This document shows, piece by piece, positions 45,107-55,299 of a stretch of 64,000 nt of DNA (position 1 is its first letter; every line of letters begins with the position of its first letter). The notes beneath the pieces are model-generated. The model saw only the letters and a program-made list of their open reading frames with translations, had not been told where the DNA came from and did no database searches. A program made the position numbers and the translations under genes. This DNA is from an uncultured Rhodoblastus sp. (lineage in GTDB: Bacteria > Pseudomonadota > Alphaproteobacteria > Rhizobiales > Beijerinckiaceae): assembly GCF_903903185.1 (NCBI RefSeq), contig NZ_CAIUXT010000016.1, positions 1 through 64,000 of the forward strand, given 5' to 3'.

Positions 45107-45607
45107 TCAAGCCGAAGCAAGTTCTCCGTTCATCGCGGCCGCCGCCGCCAGCGCCGCCTGCACCGCCGGCGCCCGGGCGCGCTTGCGCACTTCATCGAGA
45201 AACCATTGCGGCGCGCGGTCGGATTCGGCGAGCACGTTTGCGAGCAACGCGAAGCCGGACAGCGAGAATTTCCTGCCCGCCTCGCCGATCAGCCATTCCG
45301 CCTGCTCCTGGGCAAGAACGCCGGTGGGGCGGACCTGCCAGACCAGGTGGTCGGTAAGGCATTCGACGAAGAATTCGGTCCATTCGAGACAGGGGGCGTT
45401 CTGCGCGCGATCGAGTTCGAACAAGGCGGCGGCCTCGTCGCGGCTGACGCCCTCCTCCTCGAACAAGGCGCGGCGCAATTGCCGGATTTCCGCCGGCGTC
45501 AGGTTGTTGGCGGCCCGCGCCAGCGACAGGATCAGGGCGCGGCGACCCCCCGCTCCCGCTTCATGCAGGCCGAACAGCGCGGCTTTGGCCGGATTTGCAA
45601 CAGACAT
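45107..45607 (-). CDS. Conserved-looking protein of unknown function (166 aa)
   Basis: A soluble, helical protein with no signal peptide. Its N-terminal half is rich in Arg/Ala/Leu and includes an acidic helix (FEEEGVSRDEAAALFEL), then a tryptophan-rich middle with TDHLVWQVRPTGVL and W-L-I-G, and a conserved-looking PQWFLDEV near the end. I do not recognise the family. The ATG at 45607 follows GGAG. It lies 226 bases upstream of the carboxylase gene on the same strand, separated by the perfect hairpin. Confidence 0.65.
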   Translation of the reverse strand: MSVANPAKAALFGLHEAGAGGRRALILSLARAANNLTPAEIRQLRRALFEEEGVSRDEAAALFELDRAQNAPCLEWTEFFVECLTDHLVWQVRPTGVLAQEQAEWLIGEAGRKFSLSGFALLANVLAESDRAPQWFLDEVRKRARAPAVQAALAAAAAMNGELASA

Positions 45608-45724
45608 AGTTGGCGGCTCCATCGTTCGAGCAACGCTACCCCCGCCTGCGTTGCGTGAACGTGAATCGACAGAGTCAACGAATGGAAAGGTTAAGGCTTG
45701 GTTTCTTGCGTGTTTCGCAAAGGG

Positions 45725-46246
45725 CTACTTCCGGCTCCGGTCATAGCCGCGGCGGCGGTAGAGCAGGCTCGCGCCCGCGCCGCCATGGGCGACGGCGACA
45801 ACCGCGCCGATCAGCACGTGATGCGTCTCCACATCCTTCACGTCGATCAGGCGGCATTCGAAACTGACCAGCGCGCTGCGCAGCACGGGCGCGCCGGTGA
45901 CGCCCTTGCGCCAGTCGCCATGGGTGAATTTCTGCTCAAAATGCGCGTCGGTGCGCCCGGCGAAAATATCCGCCAGCGCCTCGTCGGCGGCCCCAAGCGC
46001 ATTGAGGCTGAAAACGCCGTTTTCCAGAAACCGCCGCGTCGAGGGCGAATGGCGGTTGAGGCAGACCAGCATCGTCGGCGGCTGGTCCGAGATCGAGGCG
46101 TGCGCCGTCACCGTCATGCCGGCGACGCCGGCGACGCCATCGGTGGCGATCAGATGCACCGGAGAGGCGACTTCGCTCATCGCGTCGCGATAGGCCTTGG
46201 GATCGAGCATCGATTCCCCTTTCGCGAACGTCATTTCGACCGCCAT
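45725..46246 (-). CDS. Flavin reductase domain protein (173 aa)
   Basis: An FMN/FAD-binding split-barrel protein of the flavin reductase family (RutF/HpaC type), which reduces free flavin with NAD(P)H for a partner monooxygenase. The family signature runs from M-T-V-T-A-H-A-S-I-S-D-Q-P-P (about residues 40-55) through C-L-N-R-H-S to the F-S-L-N-A-L segment, with the terminal G-G-A-G. Two starts are possible: ATG 46246 and ATG 46210, the latter with a better AGGGG site. No monooxygenase gene is adjacent. It is divergent from livH. Confidence 0.82.
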   Translation of the reverse strand: MAVEMTFAKGESMLDPKAYRDAMSEVASPVHLIATDGVAGVAGMTVTAHASISDQPPTMLVCLNRHSPSTRRFLENGVFSLNALGAADEALADIFAGRTDAHFEQKFTHGDWRKGVTGAPVLRSALVSFECRLIDVKDVETHHVLIGAVVAVAHGGAGASLLYRRRGYDRSRK

Positions 46247-46473
46247 GCTGGTGTTCCGTTCTTTCCCGCCAGCGCGCTGCTTACACCGCGCCGCTCCGGC
46301 GGGAAAGCTTGGCCAGTAAAATTGGCCGACCAAGGCGACTTTGCGCGGCGACGGCCAATCCGCCGCGTCTTGCAAGCCTTCTGTGTTCCAAGCCTTGTGT
46401 TGCGGCCCGGCCCGGCGCTTGCTAGCGTCCCGAAGCCGAAGCCGCGCGGACCCCGGCCGATTCTGGATTACCG

Positions 46474-47388
46474 ATGGAAATTTTCCTGCAGCAACTGATT
46501 AACGGCGTGACCCTCGGCTCGATCTATGGACTGATCGCTATCGGCTATACAATGGTTTTCGGCATTATCGGCATGGTCAATTTCGCCCATGGCGACGTTT
46601 TCATGCTTTCCGCCTTCATCGCCCTTTTGCTGCTGCTGCTGCTGACTCAAGGTTTCGGCGTCGCGGAAGGCCCGGCCTTCGTCGTGGTGCTGTTCGCCTC
46701 GATGGCGCTGACCGCCTTGTGGAATTTCGTCATCGAGCGCGTCGCCTATCGCCGGCTGCGCGGCTCTTTCCGCCTCGCGCCGCTGATCTCGGCCATCGGC
46801 ATGTCAACCTTTCTCGCCAATTTTGTCACCGTAACGCAGGGGCCGAACAACAAGTCGATCCCGCCCTTCCTCGACAAGGTCATTGCCATCACCAGCGGCG
46901 GCGCCTACGACGTCACCCTGTCCTACAAGCAAATTCTCATCGTCGCGGTGACGGCGGCGCTGCTCGCCGCCTTCTGGTACGTGGTCCAGAAGACGCCGCT
47001 CGGCCGGGCGCAGCGCGCCTGCGAACAGGACGCCAAAATGGCCGCCTTGCTCGGAGTGGACGTCGACCGCACCATCGCCCTCACCTTCGTCATCGGCGCG
47101 GCGCTCGCCGCCGTCGCCGGCAGCCTGTTCCTGCTGCATTACGGCGTGGTCAAATCCTCCGACGGTTTCGTTCCCGGCGTGAAGGCCTTTACCGCCGCCG
47201 TGCTCGGCGGCATCGGCTCGTTGCCCGGCGCGGTGCTGGGCGGGATGGCGATCGGCCTGATCGAGACGATGTGGGGGCAATATTTCTCCAGCGACTACAA
47301 GGATGTCGCGGCTTTTTCGATCCTCGCCGTCACCTTGATCTTCATGCCCTCCGGCCTGCTCGGCCGGCCCGATGTCGAGAAGGTGTGA
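46474..47388 (+). CDS. livH: Branched-chain amino-acid ABC permease LivH
   Basis: The first membrane subunit of a Liv-type importer, about eight segments. Family motifs include the N-terminal LINGVTLGSIYGLIAIGYTM and the cytoplasmic loop A-C-E-Q-D-A-K-M-A-A-L-L-G-V-D with the EAA-like contact for the ATPase. It opens a livH-livM-livG-livF-DUF6867-livK series in one direction. LivM begins directly at the next base pair after its stop. Confidence 0.94.
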   Translation: MEIFLQQLINGVTLGSIYGLIAIGYTMVFGIIGMVNFAHGDVFMLSAFIALLLLLLLTQGFGVAEGPAFVVVLFASMALTALWNFVIERVAYRRLRGSFRLAPLISAIGMSTFLANFVTVTQGPNNKSIPPFLDKVIAITSGGAYDVTLSYKQILIVAVTAALLAAFWYVVQKTPLGRAQRACEQDAKMAALLGVDVDRTIALTFVIGAALAAVAGSLFLLHYGVVKSSDGFVPGVKAFTAAVLGGIGSLPGAVLGGMAIGLIETMWGQYFSSDYKDVAAFSILAVTLIFMPSGLLGRPDVEKV

Positions 47389-48708
47389 GTGTTGAGCGCA
47401 GCCGCCTCGCCCTTTTCTCGCGCGCTGAAGGAGTCCGCGCTGGCGACGCTGATCGTCGCCGGCCTAGCCTTTCCGATCATTGCCTTTCGCGCCGATCCCG
47501 ATTTCAACAATCTGCTGGAATTGTCCGCGCGCTGGCCGCTGTTCCTGGCGTTCTGCGCGCTGGGCTTCGGCCTGCGCTTCCTGCTCTCGCTCTGGGAGTC
47601 CCGCCCGAAAGCGGCGCTTGCTCTGGCTCAGGCCACGACGGGCAAGCAAAGGAAATGGCTGGCGCCCGCGGCGCTGGCGGCGCTGGTCGCCTATCCGCTG
47701 CTGATCCTGGCCCTGCTCGGGCCGCAGGCGGCGCTCAAATGGGTCGATACGTTCGGCGTGCAGATCCTGCTCTATGTCCTGCTCGGCTGGGGGCTCAATA
47801 TCACCGTCGGCCTCGCCGGCCTGCTCGACCTCGGCTATGTCGCCTTTTACGCGGTGGGGGCCTATGGCTATGCGCTGCTGGCGCCCCTGACCGGCCTGTC
47901 GTTCTGGGCGCTGCTGCCGGTCTGCGGGCTGCTTGCGGCCTTCTGGGGTTTTTGCATCGGCTTCCCGGTGCTGCGCCTGCGCGGCGACTATCTCGCCATC
48001 GTCACTCTGGCCTTCGGCGAGATGCTGCGCATTGTCGCGGTCAACTGGGACGCGGTGACCAAGGGCGAGGCCGGCCTTTACGGCTTTCCCGGCCTGACGT
48101 TTTTCGGCCTGCCCTTCATCCCCGGCCCGCGTGGCTTCGCCGCCCATTTCGGCGTGGCTTTCGCCGGTGTGCACAAGCTGATTTTCCTCTATTATCTGGT
48201 GCTGGCCATCGCCCTTCTGGCCAATTTCGTCTCGATCCGGCTGCGCCGCCTGCCTTTGGGCCGCGCCTGGGAAGCGCTTCGCGAGGACGAAATCGCCTGC
48301 CGCGCGCTCGGGCTCGACACCGCCAAAATCAAGCTTACCGCCTTTGCGCTCGGCGCCTTTTTCGCCGGCGTCGCCGGCTGCCTGTTCGCGCTGAGGCAGG
48401 GTTTCGTGTCGCCTTCGAGCTTCACCTTCACCGAAAGCGCGACCATTCTCGCCATTGTCGTCCTCGGCGGCGGCGGTTCGCAGTTCGGCGTCGCGATGGC
48501 GGCGGCGCTGATCGTCGGCTCCTCGGAACTGTTGCGCGAACTGACCTTCCTGAAGGCGATTTTCGGCGAGAATTTCGACCCGACGCAATATCGTATGCTG
48601 CTGGTCGGAATCGCCATGGTGGCGATGATGAATTTCCGTCCGCGCGGGCTGGTGTCCATGCGCCAGCCGACCATTACGCTCGGGCCCGAGCCGGAGGCCA
48701 GATCGTGA
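47389..48708 (+). CDS. livM: Branched-chain amino-acid ABC permease LivM (439 aa, GTG start)
   Basis: The second membrane subunit. The N-terminal 120 residues add extra hydrophobic helices before the core domain, as in LivM. The core shows L-N-I-T-V-G-L-A-G-L-L-D-L-G-Y-V-A-F-Y-A-V-G-A-Y and the ATPase contact loop A-L-R-E-D-E-I-A-C-R-A-L-G. The start is GTG at 47389, next to the livH stop with GAGAAGG upstream; translation is probably coupled. Confidence 0.93.
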   Translation: MLSAAASPFSRALKESALATLIVAGLAFPIIAFRADPDFNNLLELSARWPLFLAFCALGFGLRFLLSLWESRPKAALALAQATTGKQRKWLAPAALAALVAYPLLILALLGPQAALKWVDTFGVQILLYVLLGWGLNITVGLAGLLDLGYVAFYAVGAYGYALLAPLTGLSFWALLPVCGLLAAFWGFCIGFPVLRLRGDYLAIVTLAFGEMLRIVAVNWDAVTKGEAGLYGFPGLTFFGLPFIPGPRGFAAHFGVAFAGVHKLIFLYYLVLAIALLANFVSIRLRRLPLGRAWEALREDEIACRALGLDTAKIKLTAFALGAFFAGVAGCLFALRQGFVSPSSFTFTESATILAIVVLGGGGSQFGVAMAAALIVGSSELLRELTFLKAIFGENFDPTQYRMLLVGIAMVAMMNFRPRGLVSMRQPTITLGPEPEARS

Positions 48709-48727
48709 GCGCGCGCGAGGTCCACCC

Positions 48728-49653
48728 ATGACGGGGTTCGCCTGGATCGACGATCCGCTGCTGCGGGTCGATCGCGTCACCATGCGGTTCGGCGGCCTCA
48801 CCGCCGTCAACGACGTGTCCTTTTCGGTCGGGCGCGGCGACATCACCGCGCTGATCGGCCCCAATGGCGCCGGCAAGACCACCTTGTTCAATTGCCTGAC
48901 CGGTTTTTACAAGCCGACCGTCGGCCGCATCGCCTTTTCGCCCAAGGGCGGACTCGACGACGACCGCATCGACGAATTGACCGCCACGGCCCGGAGGAAC
49001 TCCAACGACGGCGGCGAAGACCTCTATCTGCTGGAGCGCATGGCCGATTTCGAGATCGCCAAAAAAGCCCGGATCGCCCGCACCTTTCAAAACATCCGAC
49101 TGTTTTCCGGCATGAGCGCGCTGGAAAATCTTATCGTCGCCCAGCATATCGCCTTGACCCCGGCCTCGGGTTACGGCGTCTTCGGCTTGATCGGACTGCC
49201 CTCCTACCGCCGCGCCGAAAGCGAGGCGGTCGAGCGCGCCAAAAAATGGCTGGAGCGCATCGGGCTTCGGCGCCGCGCCGACGATCCCGCCGGCGCCCTG
49301 CCCTATGGCGACCAAAGGCGGCTCGAAATCGCCCGCGCCATGTGCGCCAACCCGGCCCTGCTCTGCCTCGACGAGCCCGCCGCCGGCCTCAACGCCAACG
49401 AATCCCATGGGCTGGCGACGCTTCTGCGCGAAATCCGGGGGGAATCAGGCGTCTCGATCCTCTTGATCGAGCATGACATGGCGGTGGTCATGGCCATATC
49501 CGATCATGTCGTGGTGCTTGATTACGGCCAGAAGATCGCCGATGGCTCGCCATTGGAAGTGCGAGAGAATCCAGCCGTTATAGCCGCCTATCTCGGCGTC
49601 GAGGATGAAGAACTCGGGCCCGCCGAAGCCGAGCTGACAGCCGAGACGAAGCC

Positions 49654-49657
<4 letters not shown>
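48728..49657 (+). CDS. livG: Branched-chain amino-acid ABC ATPase LivG
   Basis: One of two ATPases of the importer. Walker A GPNGAGKTT, a long insert before TFQNIRLF typical of LivG, the signature region LPYGDQRR and Walker B LLCLDEPAAGLN, and the H-loop in IEHDMAVVM. It starts 19 bases after livM, and its stop overlaps the livF start as ATGA. Confidence 0.94.
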
Positions 49658-50372
<715 letters not shown>

Positions 50373-50376
<4 letters not shown>

Positions 50377-50693
50377 ACAGTGCCTTCGTAATCGGCGACC
50401 CGCGCGTTTTCATTGGCGTCACCTTGATCATCGGCGGGCTGGCCTCGTTCGCGGCGGGCCGCGCCGTCGCCCTGAACTGGAAGCCTTTGTGGCTGCTGGC
50501 GCTCTATGGCCTGCCTTTGACTTTTGCGATGCGCTTTCTGCACTGGTCGCTGTTTGGCGAACCGCTCGCCGCGCCTTTTGCCGCGCTGATCGCCTATGGC
50601 TGGACGCTTTTCGCCCAGGGGCTCGCCTGGCGGAGCGCTCATGACGCGCTGGTGCGGAGGCAATATCCCTGGCTTGGCGAAAAACATAACTGA
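50373..50693 (+). CDS. Small membrane protein, DUF6867-like (106 aa, TTG start)
   Basis: A protein with about three hydrophobic segments that ends in W-R-S-x-H-D-A-L-V-R-R-Q-Y-P-W-L. This ending and its place after livF match the DUF6867 family of Rhizobiales, recalled from memory. No other start fits: TTG at 50373 lies right after a perfect AGGAGG. The position between livF and livK suggests a part in the Liv importer, perhaps assembly, but none is established. Confidence 0.72.
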
Positions 50694-50758
50694 CGCCCAT
50701 CGACAAAAACCCGGCATGACGGCAAGATCGCGTCGCTAAACGGCAAGGGAAAACATCC

Positions 50759-51886
50759 ATGAAGAAGAGTTTGCTGGCCCATTGTCTCGCCACTTGTCTT
50801 GCCGCCGTCCTGCTGTCGGGCGTCGCGCAGGCGCAAATCAAGATGGGCGTCGGCGGGCCGATCACCGGCTCCGACGCTGCTTTCGGCGCGCAATTGAAGA
50901 ACGGCGTCGAACAGGCGGTTTCGGACATCAACGCCGCCGGCGGCGTTCTGGGCCAGAAAATCGTGCTCAGCATCGGCGACGACGCGGGCGACGCCAAGCA
51001 GGGCCGCTCGGTCGCCAATCAATTCATCGGCGAGGGCGTGACCCTGGTCGTCGGCCATTTCAATTCGTCGGTCACGATGCCGGCCTCCGAATCCTATAAT
51101 GAGGCCGGGATTCTCGAAATCACCCCCGCCTCGACCAATCCGCAGATCACCGAGCGCGGCCTGCCGCTGCTGTTTCGCACCTGCGGCCGCGACGACCAGC
51201 AAGGCGCGGTCGCCGCCAGCTATCTCGTCGCCCATGCCAAGGGCAAGAAAATCGCCATCGTCCACGACAAGTCCACCTATGGCAAAGGCCTCGCCGACGA
51301 GACGCGCAAGGCGCTCGCGGCGGCCGGCGTCAAGGAAGTGCTCTATGAGGGGCTGAACAAGGGCGAGAAGGATTATTCCGCGATTGTCTCCAAGCTCAAA
51401 TCGGTCGACGCCGACATCGTGTTTTTCGGCGGCCTCCATACCGAGGGCGGGCTACTGGTGCGCCAGATGCGCGACCAGGGCGTCAAGGCCGTGCTGATGG
51501 GCGGCGACGGCATCGCCAGCCAGGAATTCGCCGCGATTGCCGGACCGGGCGTGGTCGGCACGCTGATGACCTTCCCGCCCGACCCGCGCCAGCGCCCCGA
51601 AGCCGCCGCCGTGGTCAAAGCTTTTGAGGCCAAGCACTACAACCCGGAGACCTATACGCTCTATTCCTACGCCGCCGTACAGGCGATCAAACAGGCGATG
51701 GAAAAGGCCAAGTCCACCGATCCGACCCTGGTGGCCAAGACCCTGCGTGAAGGCGGCCCGTTCAAGACGGTGGTCGGCGACCTGTCCTTCGACGCCAAGG
51801 GCGACGTCACCCGCGCCGATTATGTCGTCTACCAGTGGCGCCCCGGCGCGGACGGCAAAATCACCTATGAGCAAGTTCAGAATTGA
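50759..51886 (+). CDS. livK: Branched-chain amino-acid ABC substrate-binding protein LivK
   Basis: The periplasmic receptor of the importer: signal peptide ending AQA (about residue 25), then a Leu/Ile/Val-binding fold with G-V-G-G-P-I-T-G-S-D, D-D-A-G-D-A-K-Q and V-V-G-H-F-N-S-S-V-T-M-P-A-S. The length of 375 residues is normal. It follows the DUF6867-like gene by 65 bases and may have some separate expression. The ligand could be Leu, Ile, Val or related compounds. Confidence 0.92.
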   Translation: MKKSLLAHCLATCLAAVLLSGVAQAQIKMGVGGPITGSDAAFGAQLKNGVEQAVSDINAAGGVLGQKIVLSIGDDAGDAKQGRSVANQFIGEGVTLVVGHFNSSVTMPASESYNEAGILEITPASTNPQITERGLPLLFRTCGRDDQQGAVAASYLVAHAKGKKIAIVHDKSTYGKGLADETRKALAAAGVKEVLYEGLNKGEKDYSAIVSKLKSVDADIVFFGGLHTEGGLLVRQMRDQGVKAVLMGGDGIASQEFAAIAGPGVVGTLMTFPPDPRQRPEAAAVVKAFEAKHYNPETYTLYSYAAVQAIKQAMEKAKSTDPTLVAKTLREGGPFKTVVGDLSFDAKGDVTRADYVVYQWRPGADGKITYEQVQN

Positions 51887-52162
51887 GGTGATATACTAAT
51901 TTTAAATTACTGGAAAATATAACTAATTCTGCACTTGAGAAAACGCTCCATCTGGCCTCGTCCACCACGCCCCTCATGCTGAGGAGGCCCTGAAAGGGCC
52001 GTCTCGAAGCAGGGGGGATCGCTGGCCGCGATCTTTCCGCAATGCGCCTGTGATGAAGGTTTCGTCTGCGGCCCATGGTTCGAGACGCGCCTGACCGCGC
52101 TCCTTGACGCGAAGAGGCGACGAGCGTCTTGGCCTTCCGTCCGCCCGGGCCGCGCTCGCCCG
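51887..52162. repeat. A+T-rich tail and REP-like palindromes after livK
   Basis: The first 55 bases are strongly A+T rich. From about 51960 the sequence carries CTCATGCTGAGGAGG ... CGTCTCGAAGCA, and from about 52077 GGTTCGAGACGCGCC ... CTCC, two outward-facing versions of the CTCATCCTGAGGAG / CGTCTCGAAGGATG palindromic repeat common in Rhizobiales intergenic regions. They probably protect or end the convergent livK and ccdA transcripts. Confidence 0.45.
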
Positions 52163-52894
52163 TCACCCCAGCGTCGCGAGCCCCGGAAACGTCTGCAACA
52201 GCCAGAAACTGACGCTCTGGATGCCCCCGGTCAGGAACATCACGCCGGTGACCACCAGCAACGCGCCGACGATTTTCTCGACCTTGCCGAAATGCGCGCG
52301 GAAACGCTTCATGAACCGGATGAAGGGCTCCATCGCCAGCGCCGCGAGCACGAAAGGCAGGCCGAGGCCAAGGGAATAGGCCGCGAGCAGGATCGCGCCA
52401 TGGGCGACCGTCGCCTCCTGCGAGGCGACGGCGAGGATCGCCGCGAGAATCGGCCCGATGCAGGGCGTCCAGCCGAAGGCGAAGGCGAGGCCCATGACAT
52501 AGGCGCCCCAGAGGCCGATCGGCTTTTCGACGCTGACTCGCTTTTCGCGATAGAGCAGATTCAGCCTGAAAACGCCCAGAAAATGCAGGCCCATGCCGAC
52601 GATGGCGACGCCGGCCAGCGCCGAAAGCAGGGGCAGATGCTGGCGCACCGACTGGCCGAGCACGGAAGCGGTGGCGCCGAGCAGCACGAACACCGTGGAA
52701 AAGCCGAGCACGAACAATATCGCCGCGATCAGCATGTCGCGTTCGGCGCGGCGCTCGCCGCCCTCGGCCAGTTCCTCCAGCCCCGAACCGGCAATAAAGG
52801 TCAGATAGGGCGGCACCAGAGGCAGCACGCAGGGACTGAGAAAGGACAACAGCCCCGCCAGCGCCGCCGCCGACATGGTCACATTACTCGTCAT
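52163..52894 (-). CDS. ccdA: Cytochrome c biogenesis protein CcdA
   Basis: An inner-membrane protein with six segments that moves reducing power from thioredoxin across the membrane for cytochrome c maturation or disulfide reduction. The two redox cysteines are visible in the signature FLSPCVLPLVPPYL (residues about 18-31) and WTPCIGPIL. Length 243 is normal. It is divergent from the P1-peptidase gene with 91 bases between. Confidence 0.92.
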   Translation of the reverse strand: MTSNVTMSAAALAGLLSFLSPCVLPLVPPYLTFIAGSGLEELAEGGERRAERDMLIAAILFVLGFSTVFVLLGATASVLGQSVRQHLPLLSALAGVAIVGMGLHFLGVFRLNLLYREKRVSVEKPIGLWGAYVMGLAFAFGWTPCIGPILAAILAVASQEATVAHGAILLAAYSLGLGLPFVLAALAMEPFIRFMKRFRAHFGKVEKIVGALLVVTGVMFLTGGIQSVSFWLLQTFPGLATLG

Positions 52895-52985
52895 TGCAAG
52901 AATTCCGTCTTCGTCGCTGCGCCCTGACGCCTTATACGATAGAATCCCATCTCTGCTTCAATGGATTTCAACCGATCCTTGGGAA

Positions 52986-53987
52986 ATGGAACTGTCCTTG
53001 CGCAATCTCATCACCGATGTCGCCGGCGTCAAGGTCGGCTCCGCCCATGATCCGGTCCTGGCTTCCGGCGTCACCGCGCTGATCTTTGACTTGCCCGCGA
53101 CCGCCGCCATTTCGATCGCCGGCGGCGGGCCGGGTCTGCGCGACGCGGCTTTGCTGGAGCCGGAAATGACCGTGCAGACGATCGACGCGCTGGTTCTCTC
53201 GGGCGGGTCGGCCTATGGCCTCGATGCGACGGGCGGCGTGCAGTCTTATTTACGCGAGATCGGTCGGGGGTTTGACGTCGCCGGCCAGCTGGTGCCGCTG
53301 GCGCCGGGCGCGATCCTGTTCGACCTCGCCAATGGCGGCGACAAGAATTTCTGGAGCGAGCCGAAATATTGGCGACTCGGGCGCGAGGCGGCGCGGGCGG
53401 CGGCGGAGGTTTTCGACCTCGGCACCAGCGGCGCCGGCTATGGCGCGACGCTGGCCGATCTCAAGGGCGGCCTCGGTTCGGCCAGCATGGTGACGCAAGA
53501 CGGTTTTGTCGTCGGCGCGCTGGTCGCCGTCAACTCGGTGGGACAGGCGACGATTGGCGACACCGGCCATTTCTGGGCCGCGCCTTATGAACAGAATCGC
53601 GAATTCGGCGGCGGCGGCTGGCCGCAAGCCTTCTTGCCGGAGCATCTGGCGCTGAAATCCAAGAGCGCGGCGCCGCAGAACACCACCATCGCGATTGTCG
53701 CCACCGACGCCGCGCTGACCAAGCCGCTGGCCAAGCGCATGGCGATCATGGCGCAGGATGGCGTCGCCCGCGCGTTGCGGCCGATCCATGCGGCGCTCGA
53801 CGGCGACGTGGTTTTTGCGGCGGCCACCGGCGCCAGCGGCCGCGAAGCCGATATTTTCAGCCTGACCGGGATCGGCGCGGCGGCGGCCGATTGCCTCGCC
53901 CGCGCCATCGCCCGCGCGGTCTATGAGGCGACGCCTTTGCCCTTTGTAGGCGCCCTGCCGAGTTGGCGGCAGAAATTTGGCGGCTGA
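52986..53987 (+). CDS. P1-family (DmpA/S58) aminopeptidase (333 aa)
   Basis: An N-terminal-nucleophile hydrolase of the DmpA/BapA group, which self-cleaves into two chains and hydrolyses N-terminal or beta-amino-acid peptides. Motifs include the start LITDVAGVKVG, LVLSGGSAYGLDA and GAGYGATLADLKGG, with the autocleavage region PQNTTIAIVATDAALT, where the nucleophile threonine follows Asn. The ATG at 52986 gives the normal N-terminus; the frame is open further upstream without a ribosome site. The biological substrate is unknown. Confidence 0.85.
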   Translation: MELSLRNLITDVAGVKVGSAHDPVLASGVTALIFDLPATAAISIAGGGPGLRDAALLEPEMTVQTIDALVLSGGSAYGLDATGGVQSYLREIGRGFDVAGQLVPLAPGAILFDLANGGDKNFWSEPKYWRLGREAARAAAEVFDLGTSGAGYGATLADLKGGLGSASMVTQDGFVVGALVAVNSVGQATIGDTGHFWAAPYEQNREFGGGGWPQAFLPEHLALKSKSAAPQNTTIAIVATDAALTKPLAKRMAIMAQDGVARALRPIHAALDGDVVFAAATGASGREADIFSLTGIGAAAADCLARAIARAVYEATPLPFVGALPSWRQKFGG

Positions 53988-54024
53988 TTTTAATCGATGT
54001 TTCCGCCGGGCGGCATCGACGCCT

Positions 54025-54390
54025 TCATGAGAATCGTTCGACCGTCGCGCCCATCCAGAGCACGCCCGCCATGCAAATTGCGCAGAATACGGCGGCCGAA
54101 CCCATGTCCTTGACGATCTTGATGACAGGGTCGATCTGCGGCGTCGTGCGATCGCAGAGTTTTTCGATGCTGGTATTCAACAGCTCGACCGCGAGCACCG
54201 CCAGCAAACAGGCGATCAATTCAGCGCGGCGAAAGGCGTCCGGCGTCAGAATGAAGGCAGAGGGAATGGACGCCGCCAGCACAGCCACTTCAAGACGAAA
54301 GGCGCGCTCCGTTTGCCAGGCGCTGGCGAGGCCGCGGAACGAGGCCTCGAAGGCGCGGATCAATTGATGCTTGCTCAAAACTCTACACAT
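54025..54390 (-). CDS. dgkA: Diacylglycerol kinase (DgkA, 121 aa)
   Basis: A small inner-membrane enzyme that phosphorylates diacylglycerol to phosphatidic acid, recycling lipid from envelope synthesis. Three membrane helices are predicted and the catalytic signature A-V-E-L-L-N-T-S-I-E-K-L-C-D-R (about residues 70-84) is intact. The ATG at 54390 was chosen over 54438, which would extend past the fold. It is convergent with the P1-peptidase gene and its start faces the transposase remnant. Confidence 0.92.
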   Translation of the reverse strand: MCRVLSKHQLIRAFEASFRGLASAWQTERAFRLEVAVLAASIPSAFILTPDAFRRAELIACLLAVLAVELLNTSIEKLCDRTTPQIDPVIKIVKDMGSAAVFCAICMAGVLWMGATVERFS

Positions 54391-54479
54391 TTTCCAGGGA
54401 GGGAACCCAATTCTATCGCGTATATACGAGGGTCGCATGAAACTGTCTAACCTTTATCCCGGAACTCATGCGCCCCACA

Positions 54480-55147
54480 TCTCGATTATTACACCAAATG
54501 GAATTCATGATCTCGCCAACAACGCGGGCTGGGTCAAGGGCTGCGTCCAAAACGACACGGGCGCCTTCGCGGTTCAGACGATCCGCCGATGGCGCCAAGA
54601 TGTCCGCCGCGTTCGCTAGAGTCGATTGCGATTCGGTTGAATCGCAATCGACTTTAGATTCCTTTGTTTTCGCAATGTTTTTGCGCAAAACCGGCGTCCA
54701 CATTTTCGCGCATTGCTTGATCGGCTCGCGAGGCGCCAGGTCGTCACCGCCGTTGGCGGCGGGTCGAATGGCTCGCGCGTGCGATTGCGGAAGGTCGAAC
54801 TGCAGCGCCTCGCCGATGAACTGGGCATCTCCATCGAGGTTCATCATCTGCTGCGGGGAATTAGCAAATAGAACAAGATCGACCATCCCCTGTTCTCGTT
54901 CATCATGCAAAACTGGCGCGCTAAACCGCCCGTCAACTATCACGTCACCGTCGAACGGATCGGCGCGACGACCACCGAAAACCGATCGACAGCGCGGTGC
55001 GAACCCGACAAAAAGCCCAATCCCAAGGGTATCGGCGTGTTGGACGAGGAAATTTGGAGCCTTAAAATCCAGCGCGCGGATTTCCACGGCGGATGGAACT
55101 ACTCCTTCGCGCATTCAAACCCGACAATCAAAGCGGTTGATTCCTGA
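54480..55147 (+). pseudogene. Decayed ISAzo13-type transposase fragment
   Basis: Pieces of an ISAzo13-family DDE transposase can be followed: I-T-P-N-G-I-H-D-L-A-N-N-A-G-W-V before 54600, then VVTAVGGGSNGSRVRL (from 54740), A-D-E-L-G-I-S-I-E-V-H-H and, from about 54870, N-K-I-D-H-P-L-F-S-F-I-M-Q-N-W to a stop at 55147. The catalytic aspartate of TADGGGSNG is replaced by valine, a TAG interrupts the G-I-S-K-W stretch, and a palindromic repeat is inserted at 54616-54719. No terminal inverted repeats were found. Family assignment is from memory of the conserved text. Confidence 0.75.
54616..54719 (-). repeat. Palindrome-ended repeat element inserted in the transposase remnant
   Basis: It begins (plus strand) CTAGAGTCGATTGCGATTC, whose 13-base arm GTCGATTGCGATTC is mirrored across a 4-base loop by GAATCGCAATCGAC, then continues with TTTTCGCAATGTTTTTGCG to GCGCATTGC. 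It aligns to the copy at 58.9 kb at about 90 percent. The coding-compatible strand is minus. Confidence 0.85.
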
Positions 55148-55299
55148 CGATCCCTCATTTCGAAGCGCCTGTCTCACTCGCGTTGACAAATTTCGAGCCG
55201 CCAATAAACTATTTGGGATTGCGTGGTTAAACAACGCTATCCATGTCGCCGGAACGACAGCGGCATTTCTTATTGTTGTCAATGGGAGGAAATAAGCGA

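Noticed and set aside
46719-48731. Plus-strand frame across livH and livM in another phase
   Set aside because: Arg/Ala-rich out-of-frame product; livH and livM have precise family motifs and coupled starts.
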